Positions 35,023 through 42,903 of a stretch of DNA of 43,927 bases are shown piece after piece. A model generated the notes under the pieces. It saw only the letters and a list, made by a program, of their open reading frames with translations. It made no database searches and had not been told where the DNA came from. The number at the start of each line of letters is the position of its first letter. The first letter of the stretch is position 1. The position numbers and the translations under genes are program-made. Source of the DNA: Eisenbergiella tayi (GTDB lineage: Bacteria > Bacillota > Clostridia > Lachnospirales > Lachnospiraceae); contig NZ_MPDJ01000003.1 in assembly GCF_001881565.1 (NCBI RefSeq), forward strand, positions 382,322 to 426,248, written 5' to 3'.

Positions 35023-36534
35023 TTATAAGATAGGGTTGATTTCATTTTCAGCGGGCCATGCCGCTTCTTTTGACAGACGTAATAATTCCCTGATGGCTTC
35101 ACATAACAGCCTGATTCCTTCGGAAATCCTGTTTTTCGCAGGAAAGGTGTAATTCAGCCGGACGTGGGCTTCACCCTTCCGGGTTACGAGATAGGAGGGC
35201 ATTCCCGGCAGGATGGCAACGCCTCCGGCTGCGGCTTTCTGGGCAAGCGCCTCTGCGGAAACGCCTTCCGGGAGAGTGCACCACAGATAATAGCCTCCGG
35301 CTGGAATATTCCAGGACAGGCCGGGAGGGGCATATCTGTCCAGCGCCTCCGCCATGATATCCCTTCTTTCCTTATATTCCCTGCGGATCAGGGTGAGATA
35401 GTCGGCCATTCCGCCGCTGACGATAAAACGCTCCACGACCTGCTGGGAAATGCAGTTGGAATGCAGGTCGGCTAGCTGGCGGATATTGCAGAGCTGGTGT
35501 ATCAGTTTTTTGCCCGTGCAGATCCAGCCGAGACGAAGTCCGGGGGAAATGGTTTTGGAGAAGGTGGAAAGATACATGACATATCCGTTTTTGTCCATGG
35601 ATTTCAGGGGGGAGAGCGGCTGTCCCTCAAAGTACAGCTCTCCGTAAGGATCATCCTCCAATACCGGAATTCCATATTTATTTACCAGCTCCAACAGCCG
35701 GATACGTTTGGCAAGGCTCATGCAGATGCCGGTGGGATTATGGTAGGCAGGCATTGTATAAATGAATTTGGGCCGGTACCGGGACAAAAGCTGCTCAAGG
35801 ATTTCCATATCCATCCCGTCATTTTCCATGGGAACCGCCATGATTTTGGCCCCGGCGGCCCGGAAGCTCTGTATGGCGGGAAAGAAGGAGGGTTCCTCAA
35901 TCAGGATGAGATCGCCCGGATTGATAAAGGCTCTGGTGATGAGATCTATCCCCTGCTGGGAACCCGACAGCACCATGATTTCCGAGGGCTGGCAGAAGCA
36001 GGAACGCTTCTGCATATAAGTGCTGATCACCTTGCGCAGAGAGGAAAAACCCGCCACAGGTGAAACCAGCAGTTCCTTCTGCCTGGATAACAGCTCCGCT
36101 TCTATTCCTTCAAAGGCCTGTGTGGGCAGGTTTTCAAAAGAGGCAATACCTGCCGCAAAAGAGATAACATCCTTCTGATTGGCTATTTCCAGATATTTAT
36201 TTACATCGAAGGGCTCATGGTTTTTCAGGTAGTCGCTGTACAGGAATTCCCAGATGGGCTCTTTCTGATAAAGTGTTTTGACGGGATATTCACCGGCGGT
36301 GCTGACAGCCACGGTACCGCGTCCCACATGGGAGGCCATCAGTCCGTCCGCCTTCAGTTCCTTATAAGCATTCAGCACGGTAGTCCGGTTTACGCCAAGA
36401 GCGTCCGCCAGCTGGCGTTCCGAAGGAAACTGAAAACCGTGGGGGATTTCGCCGGATGTGATCTGGGCCTGTATCTGCTCCACGATTTGTTTGTACAGCG
36501 GTATTTTTTTCGTCTTGTCAACCTGAATTTTCAT
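35023..36534 (-). CDS. MocR-family (GntR/aminotransferase fusion) regulator
   Basis: A 503-residue regulator. The N-terminal winged helix-turn-helix is GntR type: PLYKQIVEQIQAQITSGEI ... FPSERQLADALGVNRTTVLNAYKEL. The remainder is an aminotransferase-like domain with SGSQQGIDLITRAF, YHNPTGICMS, DDPYGELYF and the PLP Lys segment STFSKTISPGLRLGW; Lys is present, so PLP binding is likely. GGAG precedes the ATG. MocR proteins usually control a nearby PLP or amino acid gene; here the adjacent aminotransferase is the candidate. Upstream inverted repeats at 36605-36683 match the arrangement of an autoregulated promoter. Confidence 0.92.
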   Translation of the reverse strand: MKIQVDKTKKIPLYKQIVEQIQAQITSGEIPHGFQFPSERQLADALGVNRTTVLNAYKELKADGLMASHVGRGTVAVSTAGEYPVKTLYQKEPIWEFLYSDYLKNHEPFDVNKYLEIANQKDVISFAAGIASFENLPTQAFEGIEAELLSRQKELLVSPVAGFSSLRKVISTYMQKRSCFCQPSEIMVLSGSQQGIDLITRAFINPGDLILIEEPSFFPAIQSFRAAGAKIMAVPMENDGMDMEILEQLLSRYRPKFIYTMPAYHNPTGICMSLAKRIRLLELVNKYGIPVLEDDPYGELYFEGQPLSPLKSMDKNGYVMYLSTFSKTISPGLRLGWICTGKKLIHQLCNIRQLADLHSNCISQQVVERFIVSGGMADYLTLIRREYKERRDIMAEALDRYAPPGLSWNIPAGGYYLWCTLPEGVSAEALAQKAAAGGVAILPGMPSYLVTRKGEAHVRLNYTFPAKNRISEGIRLLCEAIRELLRLSKEAAWPAENEINPIL

Positions 36535-36604
36535 AGCAGCTCCGATCTGTGCACGTTATTTCGTAATGAAAACAAGAAGATAAAAAGTGATCTTCTGTTT
36601 TTGA

Positions 36605-36683
36605 ATTGGTTCGAACCAATATCAGTATGCATGTAAAATTATTGGATTTCAACATCCAATTTGGATTATATTTATACATCCAA
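36605..36683 (-). promoter_or_regulatory. MocR promoter with inverted-repeat operators
   Basis: Promoter on the minus strand: TTGAAA (36652-36647), 17-bp spacer, CATACT (36629-36624). Over it lie TTGGAT-N6-ATCCAA (36642-36659), TTGGAT-N11-ATCCAA (36661-36683) and the perfect palindrome ATTGGTTCGAACCAAT (36605-36620). Repeated sites overlapping the -35 region and start point suit a MocR protein binding as a dimer. Confidence 0.6.
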
Positions 36684-36759
36684 TTTATTCTTGGAGATAG
36701 AAGCAGAGGGAGTTGAAGAAAAGCGTATATGACACAGAAGCGAATTTTTTTGATTTTAT

Positions 36760-36794
36760 AAAAAGAAAGGATGGCTGATCACAACCATCCTTTC
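36760..36794 (-). terminator. Terminator of the ROK kinase gene
   Basis: GAAAGGATGG and CCATCCTTTC (10-bp stem, 10-base loop), followed on the minus strand by TTTTTATAAAA. It lies 39 bases beyond the ROK stop codon, which insulates the MocR operators from ROK transcription. Confidence 0.85.
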
Positions 36795-36832
36795 CCTATT
36801 TTTTGGAAGAGAAGACTAATAAAAAAACATCA

Positions 36833-37723
36833 TCACGTATCCGCACCTGTTTCATAAAACGGCTTAACAGCACCGAACAGTGCGGCATCATTAGCGAGCC
36901 GGGCAGGAACGATTTCTGCCAGCTGCCGATACTGGGGAGGAAGCTGTCGGTTTGTCTGTTTTTCCAGGAGCGGAATCAGGATGTCACTTTGCTTTGATAT
37001 GCCGCCTCCGATTACCACCCTGTCAGGATCCAGCATCAGGATATTATTAGCCAGGACGCGCCCCAACTTCGCGGTCCAGTCCTCCAGAAGCTGCAGGCAG
37101 CAGGGATCATTGTCCCGGATACGCTGGATAAAGGAAAAGCCGTCAAGCTGGGAGCCGGTGAGCGCCGATGCCCTTCTGAGGATTCCGAGGGTGGAATAAT
37201 CGATTTCAAGGTATTCTTCGGAGGAGGAATAATCACTGTAGCCAATTTCCCCGCTTTGAAAATGGCTGCCAGGATAAGGTCTGCCGTCCAGAATCAGGGC
37301 GCTGCCGATACCGGTACCGAGGGTGATGCACAGCAGGACACGGCTGCCCCGGCCGCTGCCCAGCCAGTACTCCCCCAAAGCGGCGGCCGTGCCGTCATTC
37401 ATAATGGATACCTTGAGAGACGGATTGCGCTGCCGGAGGAATCCGGGAATATCCACACCCTTTAAATAGGGCAGATTTTCCACACCGCCCATACACAGCC
37501 CGTCCGAATGGATAAAACCCGGACAGGACAAGCCCACGTTTACAGCGCCGCAGGCAAAGCCCTCATCGATGACAGGCAGCAGCTGTTGGTAGAATTCATC
37601 CAGATTTTTAAGGCCGGAGGTGGAAAAGGAATTTTTCCCCGTGAGCCGGCCATCGGCCGTTACATAAGCATATTTGGCGGAGGTTCCGCCGATATCAATG
37701 GATAGTGAAAGGTTATTCTGCAT
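36833..37723 (-). CDS. ROK-family sugar kinase
   Basis: A 296-residue cytosolic kinase, probably for glucose, N-acetylmannosamine or a similar hexose. The ATP-binding motif is SLSIDIGGTSAKYAYV at residues 5-21; the ROK core follows with SIMNDGTAAALGEYW (catalytic Asp), LCITLGTGIGSALILDG and DRVVIGGGISKQ. The Cys-rich zinc motif of many ROK repressors is absent and there is no DNA-binding domain, so it is an enzyme rather than a regulator. AAGGAG lies 6 bases before the ATG. Upstream is a large palindrome. The first 20 codons and the upstream bases are repeated at 43811-43927. Confidence 0.9.
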   Translation of the reverse strand: MQNNLSLSIDIGGTSAKYAYVTADGRLTGKNSFSTSGLKNLDEFYQQLLPVIDEGFACGAVNVGLSCPGFIHSDGLCMGGVENLPYLKGVDIPGFLRQRNPSLKVSIMNDGTAAALGEYWLGSGRGSRVLLCITLGTGIGSALILDGRPYPGSHFQSGEIGYSDYSSSEEYLEIDYSTLGILRRASALTGSQLDGFSFIQRIRDNDPCCLQLLEDWTAKLGRVLANNILMLDPDRVVIGGGISKQSDILIPLLEKQTNRQLPPQYRQLAEIVPARLANDAALFGAVKPFYETGADT

Positions 37724-37754
37724 ATAAATCTCCTTACCTGTTTTTATTTAAATG

Positions 37755-38055
37755 AACTCAAACTTGGCACATGCCCCCGCCCCCTGCGTCCCGTTCCTTC
37801 GGGGCTGCTGTCCGGTTCGGATTCCCATCCTTCCCGCTGCCGGCTAAGCAGGGTTTCCTGTAAGGGGCGTATAAACTCGCCGGTCCTTAGGCCGCGTACT
37901 TTGCGGCCTTAGTACCGCTGCGTGTTTATCCGAGCGAGAGCGTCCCCTGCAAGGATCCCTGCTTAGCCGGCAGCGGGAAGGATGGGAATCCGAACCGGAC
38001 AGCAGCCCCGAAGGAACGGGACGCAGGGGGCGGGGGCATGTGCCAAATTTGAGTT
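37755..38055. repeat. 301-bp near-perfect palindrome (99-bp arms)
   Basis: Bases 37755-37853 and 37957-38055 are inverted repeats of 99 bp with a single mismatch (AAACTTGG against AAATTTGG), separated by 103 bp that is itself a weaker palindrome with a GGCCGC/GCGGCC stem near the centre. It occupies most of the gap between the ROK gene and the MerR-type gene, is GC-rich and lacks a protein frame with any family resemblance. A miniature inverted-repeat element, a large structured RNA or a terminator are possible readings. Part of the left arm recurs at the window end. Confidence 0.9.
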
Positions 38056-38076
38056 AAAGAAGGCAAAAGGGCTCCT

Positions 38077-39102
38077 TCAGAATAACAGATCTGTAATTTC
38101 ATCTTTTTCCAGAAGAGCATAAGGACTGAACGCGAACACGGTCATCCGCTCCAGTTCTCCCTTCCCGTTCTGTTCCCAGTTAATGGGAAGCAGCCTGTCC
38201 GTAATTCTTTCGTAGATTCTTTTCCCGGATTCCGTCGTCTGCAGCAGGTTCCATATCAAGCCGCACAGAACACAGATGTTATTATAAAAGCGCTCATAGT
38301 CGCTGTTTAGTTCAAACATCATGCTGCTTATTTCGGAATAACCGATTGTCAGCAGCGGATAAATCAGAGGCTGGTAGACAAGGTTCCATTTTTCCACAAG
38401 AGCATTATCCCGGAGAAAAGCGTCGATCTGTTCCAGCATACGGGCCGCGTGGACAGGAAGGCCATCGTGCTTTAAGGACGCTATTTTTTCAGCCTGCTGG
38501 GCTGTTTTTTTACTGCTGTAGGTGAGCTGCTCCGGGGTGAGGGCGGAAATAATGTATTTCATGCTGCGCAGGAAGGGCTGGTAGTCCTCGATTACCTTTC
38601 GGGAAATTTTGCTCCAGATGAATTCCTGGTATTCGCTTCGGTTTCCGGAGAGATAGGGCGTCCATATAAAAAGAGGGATGATTCTCTTGTCCAGCTCCGT
38701 GAAATCATCGGCGGCCGCCTTCTTTTCCTCATAGGATTCCATGAGCTTTAGGCTGGCGGCAAGGGAATCACAGTCGATTGGGGCGGGATTGTTCTCAAAA
38801 TAGCGGGCAAGGATGTCCACATTCCGCCGCATGGTATCGATCCGTTTTGTCAGAGTGTCAATCTGGCGGTAAAAATAATAGGAAGCGGTTCCGGGAAAAC
38901 GAAGGATATGGCGGATATCCGAAACGGGAAAATCCAGCCTGCGAAGCCGTGAGATAATAATGAGATTGCGCACATCCTCATCTGAAAAATCATGGTATCC
39001 GTTAACCGGATCCTCCTTCGGAGTGATCAGCTTCTGGGATATATAAAATTGAATGGTTCTTCTGGAAAGTCCTGTTTTTTGAATCACTTCTTTAATTCTC
39101 AT
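38077..39102 (-). CDS. MerR-family regulator with large C-terminal domain
   Basis: About 341 residues. The N-terminal winged helix-turn-helix is plain: RIKEVIQKTGLSRRTIQFYISQKLITPKED, then a second wing with DFSDEDVRNLIIISRLRRLDFPVSDI and a coiled-coil near residues 85-110. The remaining 220 residues are unlike the small metal-binding tails of classic MerR proteins and probably form a sensor for a bulky organic ligand. The ATG at 39102 is chosen because AAGGAG overlaps the in-frame GTG at 39108. It is divergent from the fusion reductase gene, whose promoter has the MerR-type long spacer. It has no Cys pattern suggesting metal binding. Confidence 0.85.
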   Translation of the reverse strand: MRIKEVIQKTGLSRRTIQFYISQKLITPKEDPVNGYHDFSDEDVRNLIIISRLRRLDFPVSDIRHILRFPGTASYYFYRQIDTLTKRIDTMRRNVDILARYFENNPAPIDCDSLAASLKLMESYEEKKAAADDFTELDKRIIPLFIWTPYLSGNRSEYQEFIWSKISRKVIEDYQPFLRSMKYIISALTPEQLTYSSKKTAQQAEKIASLKHDGLPVHAARMLEQIDAFLRDNALVEKWNLVYQPLIYPLLTIGYSEISSMMFELNSDYERFYNNICVLCGLIWNLLQTTESGKRIYERITDRLLPINWEQNGKGELERMTVFAFSPYALLEKDEITDLLF

Positions 39103-39173
39103 GGACACTCCTTCCTTTTACAAAAAGCTGCCGCTCATTTGATGCAAAAGTCTCCGGCTGCCCGGCATCACCT

Positions 39174-39198
39174 AAAGTGTACACCAGGTGCACACTTT
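39174..39198. promoter_or_regulatory. 25-bp dyad in the MerR/reductase intergenic region
   Basis: Half-sites AAAGTGTACACC and GGTGCACACTTT flank a single A; eleven of twelve positions are complementary. It lies 72-96 bases upstream of the regulator start and may be its autoregulatory operator or that of another regulator. Confidence 0.55.
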
Positions 39199-39281
39199 TT
39201 GGAAGGCACATTGTGGATAAAAATACATTTCATGTAATAATCCCCTGATAATTATAACAAAAGCTGAATAAAAAAACACCA

Positions 39282-39312
39282 TTGACTGTACAGATTGTGG
39301 ATAGTTTATAAT
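39282..39312 (+). promoter_or_regulatory. MerR-type promoter with 19-bp spacer
   Basis: TTGACT (39282-39287), 19-bp spacer (39288-39306), perfect TATAAT (39307-39312). MerR activators bind an inverted repeat inside such overlong spacers and untwist the DNA. A partly symmetric 21-bp dyad (ACT...AGT, seven of ten positions symmetric) fills the spacer. The ATG at 39342 follows with GGAGG at 39328-39332. Confidence 0.7.
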
Positions 39313-39341
39313 GAAAATATAAGAAAAGGAGGACGGCGCAT

Positions 39342-42300
39342 ATGTATGAAAAATTATTTTCTCCCATCACAATCAAAGGGATGGAACTGAAAAACCGTGT
39401 CATCCTGCCCGCGATGGGCACCCGTATGAGTGATCATAAAATGGTAACGGATAAGCTGATCCGGTATCATGTCGCCAGGGTGAAGGGCGGAAACGGACTG
39501 AATATGGTAGAGGTTGCCAGCGTGGAGCCGTTAAGCTCCCCCAAGCAGTTCCTTTCCATTGCGGAGGATATGTATATCCCGGGGCTGAAAAAGCTGACCG
39601 ACGCCATTCATGAGGCGGGCGGCAAGGCGGGAATCCAGCTTTGGCAGGGAAGTATCGCCGTGAGCTTTGATCCGGCTGCGATAATGTATGTGGCATCGGA
39701 TATGCCTGTATCGGCGGAGCTGACGCTGCCCGGCATCAGCGTGGAACAGATTCATTACATAGCGGACTGCTTCGGAAAGGCGGCGGCAAGAGCGGCAAAA
39801 GCCGGCTTTGACTGTGTGGAATTCCATTGTGCCCATAACTACCTGCCTCATTCCTTCCTGTCAGGCGGAATCAACCATCGGACGGACGAATATGGCGGAT
39901 CCCTGGAAAACAGGGCGCGTTTCCCTTTGGAGGCTATCCGTGCCATCCGTAGTGCAATCCCTGAGGATATGCCGATTTTCATGCGGATTGATGCCCATGA
40001 TGATTATCTGGAAAACGGACTGACCATAGAAGAGGTGGCTCAGTTCTGTAAATGGGCAAAGGAAGCAGGAGTGGATGTCCTGGATATCTCCAGAGGAAAT
40101 ATTATAACGCCTGCATTGAAATATGAGGTGCCTTCCCTTGATTTGCCCTGCGGCTTCAACATTGACAATGCGGCATATATCAGGAAAGAAACAGGTATGC
40201 TGACGGTCGGTGTGGGCAGAATCAATACGCCGGAGCTGGCGGAGCAGATCCTGGAAGAAGACAAGGTGGATATGGTGGTTATCGGCAGGGGACAGCTGGC
40301 GGATCCTGAATTCTGCAACAAGGCAAAATCGGGAAAAAGAGAGGACATCGTAACCTGTGTGGGCTGTGACCAGGGCTGCTATGACGGCTTTTCCAATCTG
40401 GATATGCCCCATATCACCTGCCTGAGAAATCCGGCGGTGGGACTGGAAGCGGAGCTGGAACCGGTTCCCTGTGAAGAGCCGGAAAAGGTGCTCATCGCAG
40501 GCGGCGGAATCGCCGGAATGCAGGCGGCACTGATATTAAAGGAACGCGGTGCCAGACCTGTGATTTATGAAAGCGGCGATCATCTGGGAGGACAGTTCCT
40601 TCTGGCAGGGGAAGCTCCCCGCAAACAGGAAATGAAGGCGGCCATGCTTTCCATGGCATCCCAGGTAAAAAGAGCGGGAATTGAGGTGCACCTGAATACA
40701 CCGGCAACTCCTGAACTGATTGCGGAGGAAAAGCCGCATACCGTAATCTGTGCGATTGGTTCCTCACCGATCAGCCTGAAAATTCCCGGTGCGGACGGGG
40801 AAAATGTGGTGAATTCCCATCAGGTACTGGGTGGTAAGGTGAAGGTTTCCGGTACGGCGGTGGTAATCGGCGGCGGCCTTGTGGGTATGGAAGCGGCGGA
40901 ATACCTGGCTGAAAATGGCTGTAAGGTTACCGTTCTTGAAATGCTTCCGGAGGTATGCGCTGATATCGGGCCTGTCCGGAAAATCTGTGTTATGGAAGAA
41001 ATAGCAAAACGTGGAATCGCCATTGTTACAAATATCACGGTCAACAGGATTGAGAACGGATGTGTTTATGGAAGCAAGGATGGAAAAGAAGAGTCCTACC
41101 CCTGCGATTATGCGGTTGTTGCGGTTGGTTCCAGAAGCAATGACTCATCCGCATTGGAAGAAAGCTGCCGCAGTGAGGGCATCGCTTTTGTGAAGGTTGG
41201 GGATGCGCTCCGCGCCCGCCGTGCGATGAATGCCACCTTTGAAGCGCAGGAAGCGGCAGTGAAATTCGACCAGCCGGAATACCGTGCGGCGATTTCCAAA
41301 GCGCCCAGGACCGTTTTTGTAACAGGCGGAACCGGCAAGATGGGAATTGAAACGGTGAAACAGCTGCTGGCAAGGAAACCCAAATTTGCGGTCCGTATGC
41401 TGGCCCGTCCATCCGCCAAGAACAAAGAGCTTGTGAAGAAAATAGCCGATCCTTATCTGGAAGTGATCTGGGGAGATATGAAGGATTACGAAACCATTTT
41501 GAAATGTGTGACAGGCGCGGATTATGTGCTGCACATCGGAGCCATGGTATCTCCCGCGGCGGATAAGTATCCGGAAGAGACGCTGTATACGAATATCGGC
41601 TCCACGCTGAATATTATTAAGGCCATTAAGGAACAGCCGGATCCGGACAAGGTGAAATTTGCCTATGTGGGTACTGTGGCCATGACAGGTGACAGGCCGG
41701 TGCCTGTAAACTGGGGACGCTGCGGGGATCCCATCAATCCTTCCGCACATGATTATTATGCGATGTCAAAGGTATTTTCCGAGCTTTCCGTATTTGACAG
41801 CGGCCTTAAATATTGGGTTTCCATTCGTCAGACCGGGCAGTATCCGCCGGATCAGGGGGCGGGCGAGGAACCGATTCAGCATCACCAGAACCCCAACAAT
41901 GTTCTGGAATGGAGCACCGCGGTGGAATCCGGTATCTGTATGGCAAATCTCTGCGAAGACTGGGTGCCTGAAGAATTCTGGAGAAAGGCCTATAATTTAA
42001 GCAGCGGCAAGGGATGGCGTTTTGCCCATTGGGAACTGATGAATTTCAGCTTCGGTCCTATGGGAATCCGTTATCAGGATGTGTTTGACGTGACAAAATG
42101 TGCGCTTTACAACTTCCATGGGCAGTACTATACGGATTCCGATCTGCTGGATGACTATTTACATTTCAGGGTTATTCCTCCGGAAAGCTACCGGGCGGAG
42201 GTTACGGCGGAGATGGAAGCGATGATGAAGAATCCCATGATTGCCGCAATGATGCCTAATACGCAGTCTATGAAGGAGAATCTGGAAAAAATCAGCCATA

Positions 42301-42815
42301 AGGAGATGGGAACCTCCTGGATGCTGGAAAAGGATCAGGAAGACTGGATTCATGCATTTTTCGGCTCCAGGGAAAAACAGCAGCAGATAAAGACTGTGGA
42401 GGAAGGATATGAGTTTTATCATCCTTCAGAGGAAAATCCGGTTTATATGGATCATGGCTATGATGAAAATAAGGCTTTGGAAGACCTGGATGCTGAGGAT
42501 ATCAGGAAAGCAGCACAGTTCAGAGGCTGTGAGCTGCTGGACGAAACCATCCCCGACATTTATACGCCTCTCCGGTTCAGATGTTCGCAGGGACATGAGT
42601 ATAAAATGAGCGTCAACGCAATGCTGCGCGGCGGACACTGGTGTCCGGAATGCCAGCGGAACACCTGGCACTATGCCGATATGGCCCGCAAGAGCCCGTT
42701 CTATGCGCAGGTTTGGACGCCGGTACATGGAAATGAGGACGACTACAGCATACCCATGCGTTTCTCCGCATTTGATATCTGGAATGAGCTGAAGGAAAAG
42801 CTGGGTCTTGTATAA
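39342..42815 (+). CDS. Old-yellow-enzyme/FeS/FAD reductase fused to SDR and zinc ribbon
   Basis: A 1157-residue fusion. Residues 1-370 form an old yellow enzyme-like FMN barrel (KNRVILPAMGTRMSD; EFHCAHNYLPHSFLSGGINHR; DEYGGSLENR). Cys339, Cys342, Cys346 and Cys360 would hold a 4Fe-4S cluster, as in 2,4-dienoyl-CoA reductase and BaiCD/BaiH. Residues 380-650 have GGGIAGMQAA and VVIGGGLVGMEAAEYL for FAD and NAD(P). Residues 655-1000 are an extended SDR (VFVTGGTGKMG; YYAMSK with Tyr and Lys near 805-809). A C-terminal zinc ribbon (CSQGHEYK ... WCPEC) ends it. It could reduce C=C and then C=O of one substrate. No signal peptide. Predicted to be activated by the divergent MerR protein. Confidence 0.85.
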   Translation: MYEKLFSPITIKGMELKNRVILPAMGTRMSDHKMVTDKLIRYHVARVKGGNGLNMVEVASVEPLSSPKQFLSIAEDMYIPGLKKLTDAIHEAGGKAGIQLWQGSIAVSFDPAAIMYVASDMPVSAELTLPGISVEQIHYIADCFGKAAARAAKAGFDCVEFHCAHNYLPHSFLSGGINHRTDEYGGSLENRARFPLEAIRAIRSAIPEDMPIFMRIDAHDDYLENGLTIEEVAQFCKWAKEAGVDVLDISRGNIITPALKYEVPSLDLPCGFNIDNAAYIRKETGMLTVGVGRINTPELAEQILEEDKVDMVVIGRGQLADPEFCNKAKSGKREDIVTCVGCDQGCYDGFSNLDMPHITCLRNPAVGLEAELEPVPCEEPEKVLIAGGGIAGMQAALILKERGARPVIYESGDHLGGQFLLAGEAPRKQEMKAAMLSMASQVKRAGIEVHLNTPATPELIAEEKPHTVICAIGSSPISLKIPGADGENVVNSHQVLGGKVKVSGTAVVIGGGLVGMEAAEYLAENGCKVTVLEMLPEVCADIGPVRKICVMEEIAKRGIAIVTNITVNRIENGCVYGSKDGKEESYPCDYAVVAVGSRSNDSSALEESCRSEGIAFVKVGDALRARRAMNATFEAQEAAVKFDQPEYRAAISKAPRTVFVTGGTGKMGIETVKQLLARKPKFAVRMLARPSAKNKELVKKIADPYLEVIWGDMKDYETILKCVTGADYVLHIGAMVSPAADKYPEETLYTNIGSTLNIIKAIKEQPDPDKVKFAYVGTVAMTGDRPVPVNWGRCGDPINPSAHDYYAMSKVFSELSVFDSGLKYWVSIRQTGQYPPDQGAGEEPIQHHQNPNNVLEWSTAVESGICMANLCEDWVPEEFWRKAYNLSSGKGWRFAHWELMNFSFGPMGIRYQDVFDVTKCALYNFHGQYYTDSDLLDDYLHFRVIPPESYRAEVTAEMEAMMKNPMIAAMMPNTQSMKENLEKISHKEMGTSWMLEKDQEDWIHAFFGSREKQQQIKTVEEGYEFYHPSEENPVYMDHGYDENKALEDLDAEDIRKAAQFRGCELLDETIPDIYTPLRFRCSQGHEYKMSVNAMLRGGHWCPECQRNTWHYADMARKSPFYAQVWTPVHGNEDDYSIPMRFSAFDIWNELKEKLGLV

Positions 42816-42842
42816 GAGGATATAAAAAGATAATACACAACA

Positions 42843-42886
42843 GGGGGACAGCAGTTCACACGGGCCGCTGTCCCCCTCATTTTTTC
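42843..42886 (+). terminator. Strong terminator after the fusion reductase
   Basis: GGGGGACAGC and GCTGTCCCCC form a 10-bp stem around a 14-base loop, followed by TCATTTTTTC. This is the clearest intrinsic terminator in the window, 27 bases after the reductase stop codon. Confidence 0.9.
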
Positions 42887-42903
42887 AGCAAAAAAATTTA
42901 TTA

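Noticed and set aside
34487..35152. 221-residue plus-strand open frame across the aminotransferase/MocR junction
   Set aside because: Covers the start of one solid gene and the end of another; no supporting motif.
37854..37956. tRNA or small structured RNA gene in the palindrome core
   Set aside because: No cloverleaf, anticodon arm or CCA-like end could be drawn; only simple stems are visible.
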